Shown here in pieces: positions 43,009 to 52,491 of a stretch of DNA of 64,000 nucleotides. Source of the stretch: Pyruvatibacter sp. (lineage in GTDB: Bacteria > Pseudomonadota > Alphaproteobacteria > CGMCC-115125); the NCBI RefSeq assembly GCF_040219635.1, contig NZ_JAVJSC010000004.1, forward strand, positions 62,001-126,000. The letters are read 5' to 3'. The notes below the pieces were generated by a model. The model saw only the letters and a program-made list of their open reading frames with translations, had not been told where the DNA came from and ran no database searches. A program made the translations under genes and the position numbers. Numbering within the stretch: the first letter of the stretch is position 1; every line of letters starts with the position of its first letter.

Positions 43009-43992
43009 TCAGCTCCGCGTTGAGAGCGTCAGTTTCAGGTCATCAATGATCTGGAAAACGATGCCTATCTCTTCCACCATTTTCGCAACCTGCTGGGGAT
43101 CATCCACACGGGCGAATAGTCCGCCGCCCTCAAACCGGTCGTCACCACCATTCACCGAGATAAGCAACCGGTTGTCGTCAAAGGATAGCTGCAACGTTCC
43201 TTCCAGAGCCTCTGCCAACGCCAGGGTGCGCTCCATGAAGGTTGGCGTCAGCAGGTAACGCGCCTCCACCTGATCGTCTGAAAAAACCTGAAACTGTTTT
43301 TCAAACTTGGGGTCTTCCAGTTTTACGCGCGTTGCGCCCTTGCCGATGCCGGCAAAAAAATTACCGATCACGCCGCCGTCGCGCAGCAATACAGTGCGTC
43401 CCGCAAATCGTTTGGGGAAGGTAAAGCGAGCCAGAACACCGCGAAAAACGGTGACGTAATAGGTCTCGGTGCGGCCATTACTGCGCCGGGTCCGCCGGTC
43501 TTCGAGGTGGGCCTCATAGAGTGTGAAGGCCACACTCTCATGCGTGCCCGCAATCTCATCTTCTGCATTGGCACGGTCATAGTCGGGCAGAATGCCGGTT
43601 GCCCTGAATTGCTGAAGCCCGGCTGTTGAGGGTTCCGCCGTGTACACAAAGCCCAGGAAGTCGCAGATGCGGGTCATCAACTCCTGCTTGACGTGCGACG
43701 TCACCTCATACACGGCCGCCGTGCGATACCCCAGAAAGCCGATGCCCGCGAGCAGAACTATGCCCGCAGGCACATATCCCAGCCAGCCAGCAGAAAAACC
43801 GCCCATCAGCCCGACAACCGCGACTCCGACAATCATCAACGGAATCGCAATAAAAGCGCCGGACTTAAGACGCGCATAAGCAGCCGCCCGTAATATTTCC
43901 TGCTGCAGGAGAAAAGGCTCAAGGTCGCGGCGATAGAACGCGGCAAACCCGTCGAGCCGGGGATGCATCGCTTCGGTCTCAGAAAGCGGCAT
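43009..43992 (-). CDS. DUF3137-family membrane protein
   Basis: A 327-residue protein. Two hydrophobic segments (about 48-66 and 72-92) lie near the N-terminus and the rest is a cytoplasmic alpha/beta domain (YYVTVFRGVLARFTFPKRF, then a stretch with FDDNRLLISVNGG). This is the DUF3137 pattern; function is unknown. It lies 38 bp downstream of lemA on the same strand, and LemA-DUF3137 gene pairs recur in bacteria, so the two may form a membrane complex. I see no catalytic motif. Confidence 0.8.
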   Translation of the reverse strand: MPLSETEAMHPRLDGFAAFYRRDLEPFLLQQEILRAAAYARLKSGAFIAIPLMIVGVAVVGLMGGFSAGWLGYVPAGIVLLAGIGFLGYRTAAVYEVTSHVKQELMTRICDFLGFVYTAEPSTAGLQQFRATGILPDYDRANAEDEIAGTHESVAFTLYEAHLEDRRTRRSNGRTETYYVTVFRGVLARFTFPKRFAGRTVLLRDGGVIGNFFAGIGKGATRVKLEDPKFEKQFQVFSDDQVEARYLLTPTFMERTLALAEALEGTLQLSFDDNRLLISVNGGDDRFEGGGLFARVDDPQQVAKMVEEIGIVFQIIDDLKLTLSTRS

Positions 43993-44030
43993 AGGTTTTC
44001 CCCCGGCTACACGTGCATTTCTGTTTATCG

Positions 44031-44600
44031 CTACCTGAGGAAATCGGATGCATCGACCGGGGCGCGGGCCGCTTCTTCAATTTCATAGAATGGCATTGGC
44101 TGAACGCCTGCGATGCCGGCGATAACACTGCCGGGAAAAATCTGGACTGAATTGTTCAGGTCCGTAACGGATGCATTGTAGAATCGCCGCGCTGCGGAGA
44201 TGTGGCCCTCGACCTCGGAATAGGTTTCCTGCGCGTTTATCATTGTCTCGGCGGAGCGGAGTTCGGGATAGGCTTCAGCGGTTGCAAACAACCGGATCAT
44301 GCCTGATTGCAGTTTGCGCTCCGACTCAAGGTGTCCTTTGACAGCCTCCGGGTTTGTCGGGTCATAGTCAGCCATTGCATCGGCGCGCAGTTTGGTGACT
44401 TCGGTCAAAAGGTCTTTTTCATGCTCCATGAAACGCTGGGCAATTTTGAGCACATTGGGAATAAGGTCGTGGCGCTTGCGCAGTTGCACATCGATTGACG
44501 ACAGTGCCTCAAGGGCGCGGTTGCGGCGCGAAATCAGTGTCGCGTACCAGACGTAGCCGCCGATGAGGACGACGACGACAAGGCCAATCAGGATTTCCAT
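44031..44600 (-). CDS. LemA-family protein
   Basis: A 189-residue LemA-type protein: one N-terminal membrane helix (about 3-22), then a helical-bundle domain with the family run LIPNVLKIAQRFMEHEKDLL and ARRFYNASVTDLNNSVQIF. LemA proteins form oligomeric assemblies at the inner membrane; the molecular role is unsettled. The ATG at 44600 follows GGAG at good spacing; the longer frame to 45236 runs antisense into the neighbouring gene. Operon with the DUF3137 gene; divergent from the fumarylacetoacetase-family gene. Confidence 0.88.
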   Translation of the reverse strand: MEILIGLVVVVLIGGYVWYATLISRRNRALEALSSIDVQLRKRHDLIPNVLKIAQRFMEHEKDLLTEVTKLRADAMADYDPTNPEAVKGHLESERKLQSGMIRLFATAEAYPELRSAETMINAQETYSEVEGHISAARRFYNASVTDLNNSVQIFPGSVIAGIAGVQPMPFYEIEEAARAPVDASDFLR

Positions 44601-44693
44601 GGGGTGCATCTCCACTGATATGCGGGCGATATGCGGGCGTGGCTCGACTATGGGTTCTGATTGCATGATACAGCCGCTTGAAAGGACATACCA

Positions 44694-45566
44694 ATGCGGA
44701 TTGCAGCATACACCCTGAATGGAAAGCCCGGCATTGGCATTGTTGAAGATGCCGGTACGAATGCAGTCGTCCACCCTTTGGGCAATGCCGGAGACACCAT
44801 CCGCGCTATCCTGGAAGCCGGTGCGGATGCGCTTGCAGGGCTTGCCGCACAGGCAGGCGACGCTGACCCGCTGCCCATGAGCGCTGTTGCCTTGCAGGCA
44901 CCGATACCGCGACCGGGCAAGATTCTGGCGATCGGGCTCAACTACAAAGCGCATGTGGAGGAGACCGGGCGCGAGGTATCGCCTCACCAGATATGGTTCA
45001 ACAAGCAGCGCACCTGCATCACCGGGCCGTATGGCATCATCGACAAACCTGTTGCATCGGACATGGTGGACTATGAAGGCGAGCTTGTGGCGGTGATCGG
45101 GCGACAATGCCGCCACGTGCCTGCCAAACAGGCTCACGAGGTTATTGCCGGATACATGGTCGGCAATGATGTGTCTGTCCGTGACTGGCAGCGCCGCACA
45201 CCCACCATGCAGATGGGAAAGAGCTTTGATACACACGGCCCCACAGGCCCGTGGCTTGTGACTGCTGACGAAATTGACGATCCGCAGGCCTTGCAGATCA
45301 CAACATACGTCAACGGCGAAGTGCGTCAGCGGGCCTCAACGGGTGAAATGATTCATTCGATTGCAGACCAGATTGCGCATCTGACAACGGCATTCACGCT
45401 GGAGCCGGGTGATCTTATTTTTACCGGCACGCCTCAAGGCGTGGGCGTGGCAATGGACCCGCCGCAGTTCCTGAAAGATGGGGATGTGGTACGCATTGAG
45501 ATCAGCGGTGTTGGCGCCATAGAAAACCGCGTTAAAAATGAAGTCGCGCGCACGATGATCGCTTAG
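44694..45566 (+). CDS. Fumarylacetoacetate hydrolase (FAH)-family protein
   Basis: A 290-residue enzyme with an N-terminal accessory domain and a C-terminal FAH domain. KILAIGLNYKAHVEETGREV opens the catalytic domain. The metal ligands are expected in VDYEGELVAVIGRQ and a nearby Asp in VGNDVSVRDWQRR, and the C-terminus has DLIFTGTPQGVGVAMDPPQF. Members hydrolyse or decarboxylate acylpyruvates and 2,4-diketo acids (fumarylpyruvate, 2-keto-3-deoxy sugar acids). No aromatic ring-cleavage genes are adjacent, so the substrate is not assignable. It stands alone, convergent with the FeuQ-like kinase. Confidence 0.87.
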   Translation: MRIAAYTLNGKPGIGIVEDAGTNAVVHPLGNAGDTIRAILEAGADALAGLAAQAGDADPLPMSAVALQAPIPRPGKILAIGLNYKAHVEETGREVSPHQIWFNKQRTCITGPYGIIDKPVASDMVDYEGELVAVIGRQCRHVPAKQAHEVIAGYMVGNDVSVRDWQRRTPTMQMGKSFDTHGPTGPWLVTADEIDDPQALQITTYVNGEVRQRASTGEMIHSIADQIAHLTTAFTLEPGDLIFTGTPQGVGVAMDPPQFLKDGDVVRIEISGVGAIENRVKNEVARTMIA

Positions 45567-45588
45567 CAGCCATTGCTCTTAGTTGTCT

Positions 45589-47004
45589 TTACTCGGCAGC
45601 AAGATCAGACGGGCGGCGGCGCGCGCGGCGGGCGAGCGAGATAACCGCGCGCAGGCCGGGCTGATTGTCTTCCAACCGCACATCGCCGCCGTGAAGGCGG
45701 GCAACAGCGTTCACCAGACTAAGCCCAAGCCCGCTGCCCGGCGTATTGCGGCTTTGTTCAAGACGCACGAACCTGCCCAGCACCCGTTCGCGGTCATCTG
45801 TGTCGATGCCGGGGCCGCTATCTGCCACCACAATTTCCGCGCCAAGCATTCCGCGCGCCTTCAGCGCCATGTGGATTGTGCGACCGCCCGCATCGCCACT
45901 GGCGTGCTTGATTGCGTTGTCGAGAAGGTTGGCAATCATCTGCGCCAACAATTCCCGGTGGCCGCGATAATCAAGGTTGGGTTCGATGTCCAGCGTGAGG
46001 TCCAGCCCGGCCTCATCAGCCACTGGCTCATACAGCTCGGCGGCATCGTGAACGAGCGCGCTTAGGTCAACCCAGTCCATCCCATCGCGTGCGGCACCTG
46101 CTTCGGCGCGAGCGATCAGCAGCAACGCGTTGAATGTACCCAGCAACTCGTCGGCCTCTGAAATAGACCGTTCAAGAGCTTCCGCATATTGCTCCTGCGT
46201 GGCAGGCTTCATCAGCGTGACTTCGAGGCGGTTTCGCAGTCTGTTGAGAGGGCTGCGCAAATCGTGCGCGATGTTGTCTGTGACCTGACGCATACCGAGC
46301 ATCAATCGCTCAATCTGGTCCAGCATATCGTTGAGATTTTCCGCGAGCTGATCGATTTCATCGCCGGCGCCCGTTACCGGAATGCGGCGGGACAGTTCGC
46401 CGCCCATAATGTCCTTGGCGGTGCGGTTGATATCGTCGATGCGCGCCACAACATTGCGGCTGATGATGGCGCCACCGGCCAGGCCAAGCACAATCATCGC
46501 AGCCACGGCCCACGCCAGCGCGTTGGTTATCTGGGCTTCGAGACGGCGGCGTTCTTCAATGTCCTGACCCACGAGAAGCCGCAGGCCATCCGGCAGGTCA
46601 GTAGCTACGGCCTGAGCTTCGTGAAACTCTATATCGCCTTCGGCTGTGCGGCGGGCATACTCAAAGTTCAACCACCCCCCAACACCAGTTGTCTGGTCAG
46701 GCCAGACGTCCAGATTGCCGCCCAGTTTTTCGCCGTTTGCGTCCTGCAACAAGAACAGATTCTGGCGCGGGTCGCGAGCCTTGGTAATTGTCGCGTGCAC
46801 AAGTGCAGCGCGGCCGCCTTCTTCGAGCTGGGTAATCAGGGCTGCGGTTTCAGCCTGCACGGTGGCTTCAGTCTGGCGCGCCAGAAAGCCTGCGGTGTTC
46901 CAGTAGAGATAGCCAAGCAACGCGCTTGCCGACGCCATGAACAACGCCAGATACACCACCGCCATGCGGAAGGTGGTTGTGGAGAGGAGCTTATTGCGGG
47001 GCAC
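45589..47004 (-). CDS. Sensor histidine kinase, FeuQ-like
   Basis: A 471-residue kinase with two membrane segments (about 14-34 and 160-180) around a periplasmic domain, a HAMP linker (RNVVARIDDINRTAKDIMGG), HisKA with the acceptor His in DNIAHDLRSPLNRLRNRL, and HATPase_c ending GSGLGLSLVNAVARLHGG. A GTG at 47004 that overlaps the regulator gene by 14 bp is used; the longer frame to 47097 would run through it. It partners the OmpR-type regulator at 46991. The FeuPQ name rests on the position near glnE and the ccm genes as in rhizobia, not on a specific sensor motif. Confidence 0.85.
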   Translation of the reverse strand: MPRNKLLSTTTFRMAVVYLALFMASASALLGYLYWNTAGFLARQTEATVQAETAALITQLEEGGRAALVHATITKARDPRQNLFLLQDANGEKLGGNLDVWPDQTTGVGGWLNFEYARRTAEGDIEFHEAQAVATDLPDGLRLLVGQDIEERRRLEAQITNALAWAVAAMIVLGLAGGAIISRNVVARIDDINRTAKDIMGGELSRRIPVTGAGDEIDQLAENLNDMLDQIERLMLGMRQVTDNIAHDLRSPLNRLRNRLEVTLMKPATQEQYAEALERSISEADELLGTFNALLLIARAEAGAARDGMDWVDLSALVHDAAELYEPVADEAGLDLTLDIEPNLDYRGHRELLAQMIANLLDNAIKHASGDAGGRTIHMALKARGMLGAEIVVADSGPGIDTDDRERVLGRFVRLEQSRNTPGSGLGLSLVNAVARLHGGDVRLEDNQPGLRAVISLARRARRRPSDLAAE

Positions 47005-47737
47005 GGAGGGTGTATCCCGCGCCACGCACGGTGTGGAGCAGTGGCGCTTCAAAGTTCTTGTCGATTTTGGCACGCAGGCGCGAAATGTGCACATCAATCA
47101 CGTTGGTCTGCGGATCAAAGTGATACTCCCAGACATTCTCCAGCAGCATGGTGCGTGTTACCACCTGGCCTGCATGTTTCATCAGGTATTCCAGCAGCCG
47201 GAACTCGCGGGGCTGCAAATCAATGACCTCGCCATCGCGGGTCACCTTGCGCGACAGCAGTTCCATTTCCAGCCCGCCGACCTTCATGCGGGTCTGCACT
47301 TCGCCGGGGCTTGAGCGCCGCACCAGAACTTCGATGCGCGCCAGTAACTCAGCAAAAGCAAACGGCTTGGTGAGATAGTCGTCCCCGCCAGCCCGCAGGC
47401 CGCTGACGCGATCTTCGACTTCGCCCAGTGCACTGAGAAAAAGAACCGGCGTTGTCTGACCTTCTTCGCGCAGAGACGCGACGACTGACAGGCCGTCCTG
47501 CTTAGGCAACATGCGGTCTATTACCAGCACATCAAACTTGCCGGACATGGCAAGCGTCAGGCCGTCATCGCCGTCCGCTGCGTGGTCCACCACATGGCCG
47601 CTCTCGCGCAGGCCTTTCACAATATAGGCTGCGGCTTCCACATCATCTTCGACCACCAGAACGCGCACATCATCTCCATTTGTCTGAAAAGCAGTGCCGG
47701 CACAGTTCGCGGGGGCAGACGTCAAGTGCTGTTGCAT
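46991..47737 (-). CDS. OmpR-family response regulator, FeuP-like
   Basis: A 248-residue regulator. The receiver domain begins DVRVLVVEDDVEAAAYIV, with the phospho-acceptor Asp in VLVIDRMLPKQDGL and the conserved Lys in DYLTKPFAFAEL. A winged-helix DNA-binding domain contains LQPREFRLLEYLMKHAGQVV and the recognition helix TNVIDVHISRLRAKIDKNF. ATG 47737 has GGAG at good spacing; ATG 47743 and 47776 are alternatives. It is first in a two-gene unit with the kinase. The target genes are not visible here. Confidence 0.9.
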   Translation of the reverse strand: MQQHLTSAPANCAGTAFQTNGDDVRVLVVEDDVEAAAYIVKGLRESGHVVDHAADGDDGLTLAMSGKFDVLVIDRMLPKQDGLSVVASLREEGQTTPVLFLSALGEVEDRVSGLRAGGDDYLTKPFAFAELLARIEVLVRRSSPGEVQTRMKVGGLEMELLSRKVTRDGEVIDLQPREFRLLEYLMKHAGQVVTRTMLLENVWEYHFDPQTNVIDVHISRLRAKIDKNFEAPLLHTVRGAGYTLRAPQ

Positions 47738-48105
47738 TTTCATCTCCAGTGTATGCCCAGCTCCATTGCGCGCCAACTATTACGAGTTGAGGCGCAGGGG
47801 CTCAGGTCTCACCGGGATAACAAGGCCTCCATGAAGCGGGGCTGAATGACGTGACGCTTAAATGAGAGGGGAAAAAGGCCGCACCGGCGTCACTCGTGGG
47901 GGAACACGAAAAACAAACAACGCCGGCGCGGCGATTTAGCGACCCGGTGTGATGAAATGCTTTGGGGGTCGCCTCCTTTTAGCGGGAACCGAATCACTTT
48001 AACTCGGCACCACATCCCGGATTACCTTAGAGTGTCGTCCTGCCAGCCTTACGCATCTCTTGCGGGCGCATGACATTTTGGTAATGAACCTGGCCTGCCA
48101 GCAGC
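47738..48105. other. Intergenic region upstream of the FeuPQ-like pair
   Basis: A 368-bp stretch without a convincing gene. It should contain the promoter of the two-component operon and the end of the transcript from the hydrolase-OsmC gene. I see short GC-rich hairpins (around 47900) but no T-tailed terminator and no tRNA or regulatory RNA that I recognise. Confidence 0.4.
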
Positions 48106-49347
48106 TCAGGTCTTTTGCGACGTGCGAATCACCATCTTGTTTTCAAGAGTCCGGTGGACCGGGCACTTGTCGGCTATCTCCATCAGCTTTTTGCGCTGCG
48201 CATCATCCAGATCGCCACGGATCTCAATTTCGCGCTGCAACACATCCACCTGACCCTTTGTGTCGCCGTCGGTCGCGGCGCATTCTTCGCAATCATCTAT
48301 GTGAATGCGGTCGTGGCCGACGCGCACGATAACGCGTTCCATGGGGATTGCCTTGCGCTCCGCATAAAGCCGCATGGTCATGGCCGTACAGGTGCCCAGA
48401 GCTGCATTGAGAAATTGATATGGTGTGGGGCCGGTGTCCATTCCGCCCACGTTTTCCGGCTCATCTGCCGTGAGCATGTGTCGCCCCGCCAGCACCTGGT
48501 TCTGGAACTTGCCGTTGCGGGTCTCAACAACTGTCACGCGGTCAGGGTCGGCACGCACGATGGGCTTGTTGTCTTCAGGCGCTTCGCCGAGGTAGCGCGT
48601 TGCCCAGGCTGACAACACATCCGCAACATAGGCTGCGTCCGTTCGTTGGGTCAGCAGGTGGTCGGCGTCATCCAGCGACACAAAGCTTTTGGGGTGGCGG
48701 GCGGAGACAAATATTTTTTCGGCGTTTTCAATGCCAACGGTTGCATCGCGCGGCGCATGAAAAACAATCAGCGCCTTTTTGAGCTGCGCAATACGCGGCG
48801 TGATTTCCTGACTGCGAATGTCATCCAGAAATGATTTGCGGATGCGAAAGGTGCGGCCTGCGAGTTCAACCTCTGCTTCACCGTCGGCTTCAATAGTCTC
48901 AACGTGCGCACCGAAGTTATCCGCCACGTGGGCGGCATCCGCCGGTGCGCCGATGGTCGCAACTGCTGTTGCTTCAGGCACATCGCCTGCAGCAGCCAGA
49001 ACGGCCGCGCCGCCAAGGCTGTGGCCGATCAGTATTTTGGGGGCCTCATACTTGTCGCGCAGAAAATTGGCCGCGCGCACCAGATCGCCTACGTTGGAGG
49101 AAAAATCCGTGTTGGCGAAATCACCGTCAGACTGGCCAAGCCCGGTGAAATCAAACCGCAGGACGGCAATGCCCTGCGCACACAGGCGCGAGGCGATGCG
49201 AGAGGCAGCAAATACATCCTTTGAGCAGGTAAAGCAGTGGGCAAACAGCGCAAATGCACGTGGTTTGCCTGAAGGCAATTCCAGACGTCCAGCCAACTTT
49301 GCGCCAAGGCCGCCTTCAAACTCAACGCGTTCAATTCTCTGAGACAT
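48106..49347 (-). CDS. Alpha/beta hydrolase fused to an OsmC-family domain
   Basis: A 413-residue two-domain protein. The N-terminal alpha/beta hydrolase (about 1-250) has the nucleophile elbow IGHSLGGAAVL and a late HLL segment for the catalytic His. The C-terminal OsmC-like domain (about 270-410) has Cys residues in LGTCTAMTMRLYAERKAIPM and HIDDCEECAATDG, and probably reduces organic hydroperoxides. This fusion is a known bacterial arrangement; the two activities may act in sequence on oxidised lipids. The start at 49347 has a strong GGAGG ribosome-binding site. It lies 41 bp downstream of ccmH and may be part of its transcript. Confidence 0.9.
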   Translation of the reverse strand: MSQRIERVEFEGGLGAKLAGRLELPSGKPRAFALFAHCFTCSKDVFAASRIASRLCAQGIAVLRFDFTGLGQSDGDFANTDFSSNVGDLVRAANFLRDKYEAPKILIGHSLGGAAVLAAAGDVPEATAVATIGAPADAAHVADNFGAHVETIEADGEAEVELAGRTFRIRKSFLDDIRSQEITPRIAQLKKALIVFHAPRDATVGIENAEKIFVSARHPKSFVSLDDADHLLTQRTDAAYVADVLSAWATRYLGEAPEDNKPIVRADPDRVTVVETRNGKFQNQVLAGRHMLTADEPENVGGMDTGPTPYQFLNAALGTCTAMTMRLYAERKAIPMERVIVRVGHDRIHIDDCEECAATDGDTKGQVDVLQREIEIRGDLDDAQRKKLMEIADKCPVHRTLENKMVIRTSQKT

Positions 49348-49388
49348 CCGCCCCTCCTGCATTGCTTTGGACACGGCGGAGTGCAGCG

Positions 49389-49865
49389 TTAGTTTTGCCT
49401 GCCCTCATTCATCAGCTGATTGATGCGTGTCTGTTCGTCGGTACTCAGCGATGTGTCTTCGCCGCCTGCCTCGGCAGACCGCTTGCGCACAACGTAGCGA
49501 AGCGAAAGGGCACCGGCCAATAACAAGATGATGAACGGCCCGAACCACAAGACATAGGTGTGTGGTGCAACGCGGGGGCGCAACAGCACATACTCGCCGT
49601 AGCGCGCCACAACATAGTCAATCACCTGGGTGTCGGTGTCTCCGGCAACCAACCGGTCGCGCACCAGAATACGCAGGTCCTTGGCGAGTGGAGCATTCGA
49701 TTCATCAATAGACTGGTTTTGACACACCATGCAGCGCAGTTCGGCGCTCAGCGCGCGGGCCCGCTCTTCAAGGGCTGGATCTTCCAGCACCTCGCCGGGT
49801 TCATACGCCAGCGCAGGAAATACCAGCGCAAGCGTTACGAACGCTACAAGAAACGAACGCATCAT
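49389..49865 (-). CDS. ccmH: Cytochrome c-type biogenesis protein CcmH (CycL)
   Basis: A 158-residue CcmH. A signal peptide or N-terminal helix is followed by the thiol motif LRCMVCQNQSI, which reduces the apocytochrome CxxCH cysteines, and a C-terminal membrane helix (FIILLLAGALSLRYV). The short N-terminal-domain-only form fits organisms where CcmI is separate. The start overlaps the ccmF stop (ATGATG region), so translation is coupled. No ccmG thioredoxin gene lies between ccmF and ccmH, as in the rhizobial cycHJKL order. Confidence 0.92.
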   Translation of the reverse strand: MMRSFLVAFVTLALVFPALAYEPGEVLEDPALEERARALSAELRCMVCQNQSIDESNAPLAKDLRILVRDRLVAGDTDTQVIDYVVARYGEYVLLRPRVAPHTYVLWFGPFIILLLAGALSLRYVVRKRSAEAGGEDTSLSTDEQTRINQLMNEGRQN

Positions 49866-51871
49866 GCCGTTGCCCCGGTCTTTACGGGTGACGGCTGTTT
49901 ATCGTTGCGTTTGGACGGCGCGCCAACGCGCAGGCGTCTGTCTGACAAGGACAAACATCCACCCAGAACCATGACAATGCAGCCAACCCAAACCAGTGGC
50001 TGGAGTGGGTTGTGGTAGGCGCGCACAATCCATTCCGTGCCAGCCGGCGTCATACCAGGCTGCGGATCGCCGAGCACTACATAGACGTCATCCAGAATGG
50101 TTGTGCGGATGGCTGCTTCAGTCGTTGGCATACGCGCCACGGGGTAGAAGCGTTTCTCCGGTGTGAGTTGGCCGACAACGCGACCACCGCGGGCCACGGT
50201 GAAAAGACCCCGGTCGGCTTCGTAGTTGGGGCCCGGCGCGGGTGTGACGCCTTCAAAGGTCAGTTCATAGGGGCCGATCTCAAGTTTTTCGCCTGCGGTC
50301 ATCAGCACCACGCGCTCCTGCGCGCCTGCGGTAACACCGATGACACCAAACACCAGAACGCCCACGCCTGCGTGAGCCAGCGCTGTGCCCCATGCTGCAC
50401 GTGGCAGGCCTTTAAGGCGGTTCATACTTTGCGCAAAGGGAATGCGACCAAGCCTGATGCGCTCGGCGAGTTCCACAATCGCACCGCCGATCAGCCATGT
50501 GCCGATGGCCATGCCGACGGCAGCCAGAACGGGCGCACCCTCCACAACAAACAGTGCGATCAGGCCAACCACGAGGGCTGCAATAGCGGCCGCATACAAA
50601 CGCTGAGCAGTTGCCACAGCGTCTGCCCGTTTCCAGGCGAGCATCGGCCCGAACGGCACCAGCAGTAGCAGGGGCAGGATAATGGGAATGAATGTGGCGT
50701 TGAAGAAAGGTGGGCCGACAGAGATTTTGGCCCCGGTGATGCCTTCAAGCACAAGCGGGTAAAGCGTACCGATCAGCACGGCTGCAGTGGCTGCGGTAAA
50801 CAACAGATTGTTGACCACCAGTGCCGACTCCCGGCTGATTGGCGCAAACAGTCCGCCAAGTTTCAGGCTGGGTGCGCGCCACGCATACAGCGCCAGCGCC
50901 CCACCGATGAAGAAGATCAGAATACCCAGAATGAAAACGCCGCGCTCAGGGTCCACAGCAAAGGCATGGACCGACGTGAGTACGCCGGAGCGCACGAGGA
51001 ACGTGCCAAGCAGCGACAACGAGAATGCCAGAATAGCCAGCAGCACGGTCCATGACTTGAGCGCACCGCGCCGCTCCACGACGATTGCAGAGTGAAGCAA
51101 AGCAGTCGCGGCCAGCCACGGCATGAGGGAGGCGTTCTCTACCGGGTCCCAGAACCAGTAGCCGCCCCAGCCCAGTTCGTAATAGGCCCACCAGCTTCCA
51201 AGGGCGATGCCGACCGTGAGCGATGCCCATGCGGCCAGCGCCCACGGGCGCACCCAGCGCGCCCAGGCGGCATCAACGCGCCCTTCAATGAGGGCCGCAG
51301 CGGCGAAAGAAAATGCCACCGACAGGCCCACATAGCCGCCATACAAGAACGGCGGATGGAATGCGAGGCCGGGATCCTGCAACAGCGGATTGAGGTCTGT
51401 GCCGTTGATCGGCACCGGGGTCAGGCGAACGAACGGGTTGGACGCAAGCACAACGAACAGCGCAAACACCGCCCCGATGAGGCCCTGCACACCCAGCACG
51501 CGGGCTTTCAGACTATCGGGAAGATTTGCACCAAAGCCCGCAACGCTGGCCCCGAAGATGGCGAGGATCAGAATCCACAGCAGCATCGAACCTTCATGGT
51601 TCCCCCATACGCCGGTGACCTTGTAGAGCATCGGCTTGGCAGAATGGCTGTTTTCATAAACGTTGATGACGGAAAAGTCAGACGTCACAAAAGCATATGT
51701 CAGAGCCCCGAACGACACTGCCAGCAACGCGAGCTGGATGTGTGCCGCGCGCGTTGTCATGTGCATCAGGCGCACATCGCCAAGCGCGGGACCATATAGT
51801 CCAAGCCCGGTTTGAGCGCAGGCAACGGCGAGCGCAAGCACCAACGCGAAGTGACCAAGCTCAGGTATCAT
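49862..51871 (-). CDS. ccmF: Heme lyase subunit CcmF (CycK)
   Basis: A 669-residue polytopic membrane protein with about 14-15 helices. It contains the WWD heme-handling signature within GWGGYWFWDPVENASLMPW and conserved periplasmic His residues such as GVWGNHEGSMLLWI. It joins heme from CcmE to apocytochrome c together with CcmH and CcmI. Its start overlaps the ccmE stop by 4 bp, and its stop overlaps ccmH. Confidence 0.95.
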   Translation of the reverse strand: MIPELGHFALVLALAVACAQTGLGLYGPALGDVRLMHMTTRAAHIQLALLAVSFGALTYAFVTSDFSVINVYENSHSAKPMLYKVTGVWGNHEGSMLLWILILAIFGASVAGFGANLPDSLKARVLGVQGLIGAVFALFVVLASNPFVRLTPVPINGTDLNPLLQDPGLAFHPPFLYGGYVGLSVAFSFAAAALIEGRVDAAWARWVRPWALAAWASLTVGIALGSWWAYYELGWGGYWFWDPVENASLMPWLAATALLHSAIVVERRGALKSWTVLLAILAFSLSLLGTFLVRSGVLTSVHAFAVDPERGVFILGILIFFIGGALALYAWRAPSLKLGGLFAPISRESALVVNNLLFTAATAAVLIGTLYPLVLEGITGAKISVGPPFFNATFIPIILPLLLLVPFGPMLAWKRADAVATAQRLYAAAIAALVVGLIALFVVEGAPVLAAVGMAIGTWLIGGAIVELAERIRLGRIPFAQSMNRLKGLPRAAWGTALAHAGVGVLVFGVIGVTAGAQERVVLMTAGEKLEIGPYELTFEGVTPAPGPNYEADRGLFTVARGGRVVGQLTPEKRFYPVARMPTTEAAIRTTILDDVYVVLGDPQPGMTPAGTEWIVRAYHNPLQPLVWVGCIVMVLGGCLSLSDRRLRVGAPSKRNDKQPSPVKTGATA

Positions 51872-52401
51872 GACCCACCCTCATTTCCGTAGGATGCATC
51901 TCCATATGATGGGTCTGCAGGTCCGTTCTTCCATTGGCCAGATGCCTTGAGCGCATCAGCTACTTCCGGCGGCATGTAATTCTCGTCGTGCTTGGCGAGC
52001 ACACGGGAGGCTTCAAACCGTCCGGTGGGCGCAAATGTGCCCTCAGCCACTATGCCCTGCCCTTCGCGGAACAGGTCCGGGAGGATGCCGCCATAGGCAA
52101 TGGTGATGCTGTGCTGGAGGTCAGTGACGGCGAAGACGGTTGCTGACCCTTCCTTGAGCACACTCCCCTCCACCACCAGTCCGCCCACGCGGGCGTCCTC
52201 ACCAACAGGGGTGCCACGTTCGGCAACGTCTGTGGGGCTGTAGAAAAACATTACCCGGTCTTCAAGGGCAAACAGCGCAAGGATGACGGCAGCGCCCAGA
52301 ACCACAACGGCAGTACCAACGAAGGCTGCTCGATGCGACTTTTTGGTGCGGGTGCGCCTGCGGGTACGCGTGTGGGGTGCTGGCTTTGGATTTTCGGTCA
52401 T
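51868..52401 (-). CDS. ccmE: Cytochrome c maturation heme chaperone CcmE (CycJ)
   Basis: A 177-residue heme chaperone: a basic N-terminus (HTRTRRRTRTKKSHR), one membrane anchor (about 25-46), an OB-fold periplasmic domain, and the covalent heme His in LAKHDENYMPPEV. The C-terminal tail is Gly/Ser/Tyr-rich. It carries heme from CcmC to CcmF. ATG 52401 (MTENPKPAPH) is used. It overlaps ccmF, but is separated from ccmI by the GH46 gene, which breaks the usual ccmI-ccmE order. Confidence 0.92.
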   Translation of the reverse strand: MTENPKPAPHTRTRRRTRTKKSHRAAFVGTAVVVLGAAVILALFALEDRVMFFYSPTDVAERGTPVGEDARVGGLVVEGSVLKEGSATVFAVTDLQHSITIAYGGILPDLFREGQGIVAEGTFAPTGRFEASRVLAKHDENYMPPEVADALKASGQWKNGPADPSYGDASYGNEGGS

Positions 52402-52491
52402 ATCACTCAAAGATATACCCGCCCTGCCGCCTGCGCCCAACTGCCAAAAGATCGCACAGGATATGTGGGGAAATGAACGGGTTTCCGGCGA

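Noticed and set aside
46189..47226. 345-codon + strand open frame
   Set aside because: Antisense to the FeuPQ-like pair; composition typical of a shadow frame.
47975..48005. GGAAC element resembling an EcfG (general stress) -35
   Set aside because: No matching -10 (GTT-type) at 16-17 bp spacing downstream.
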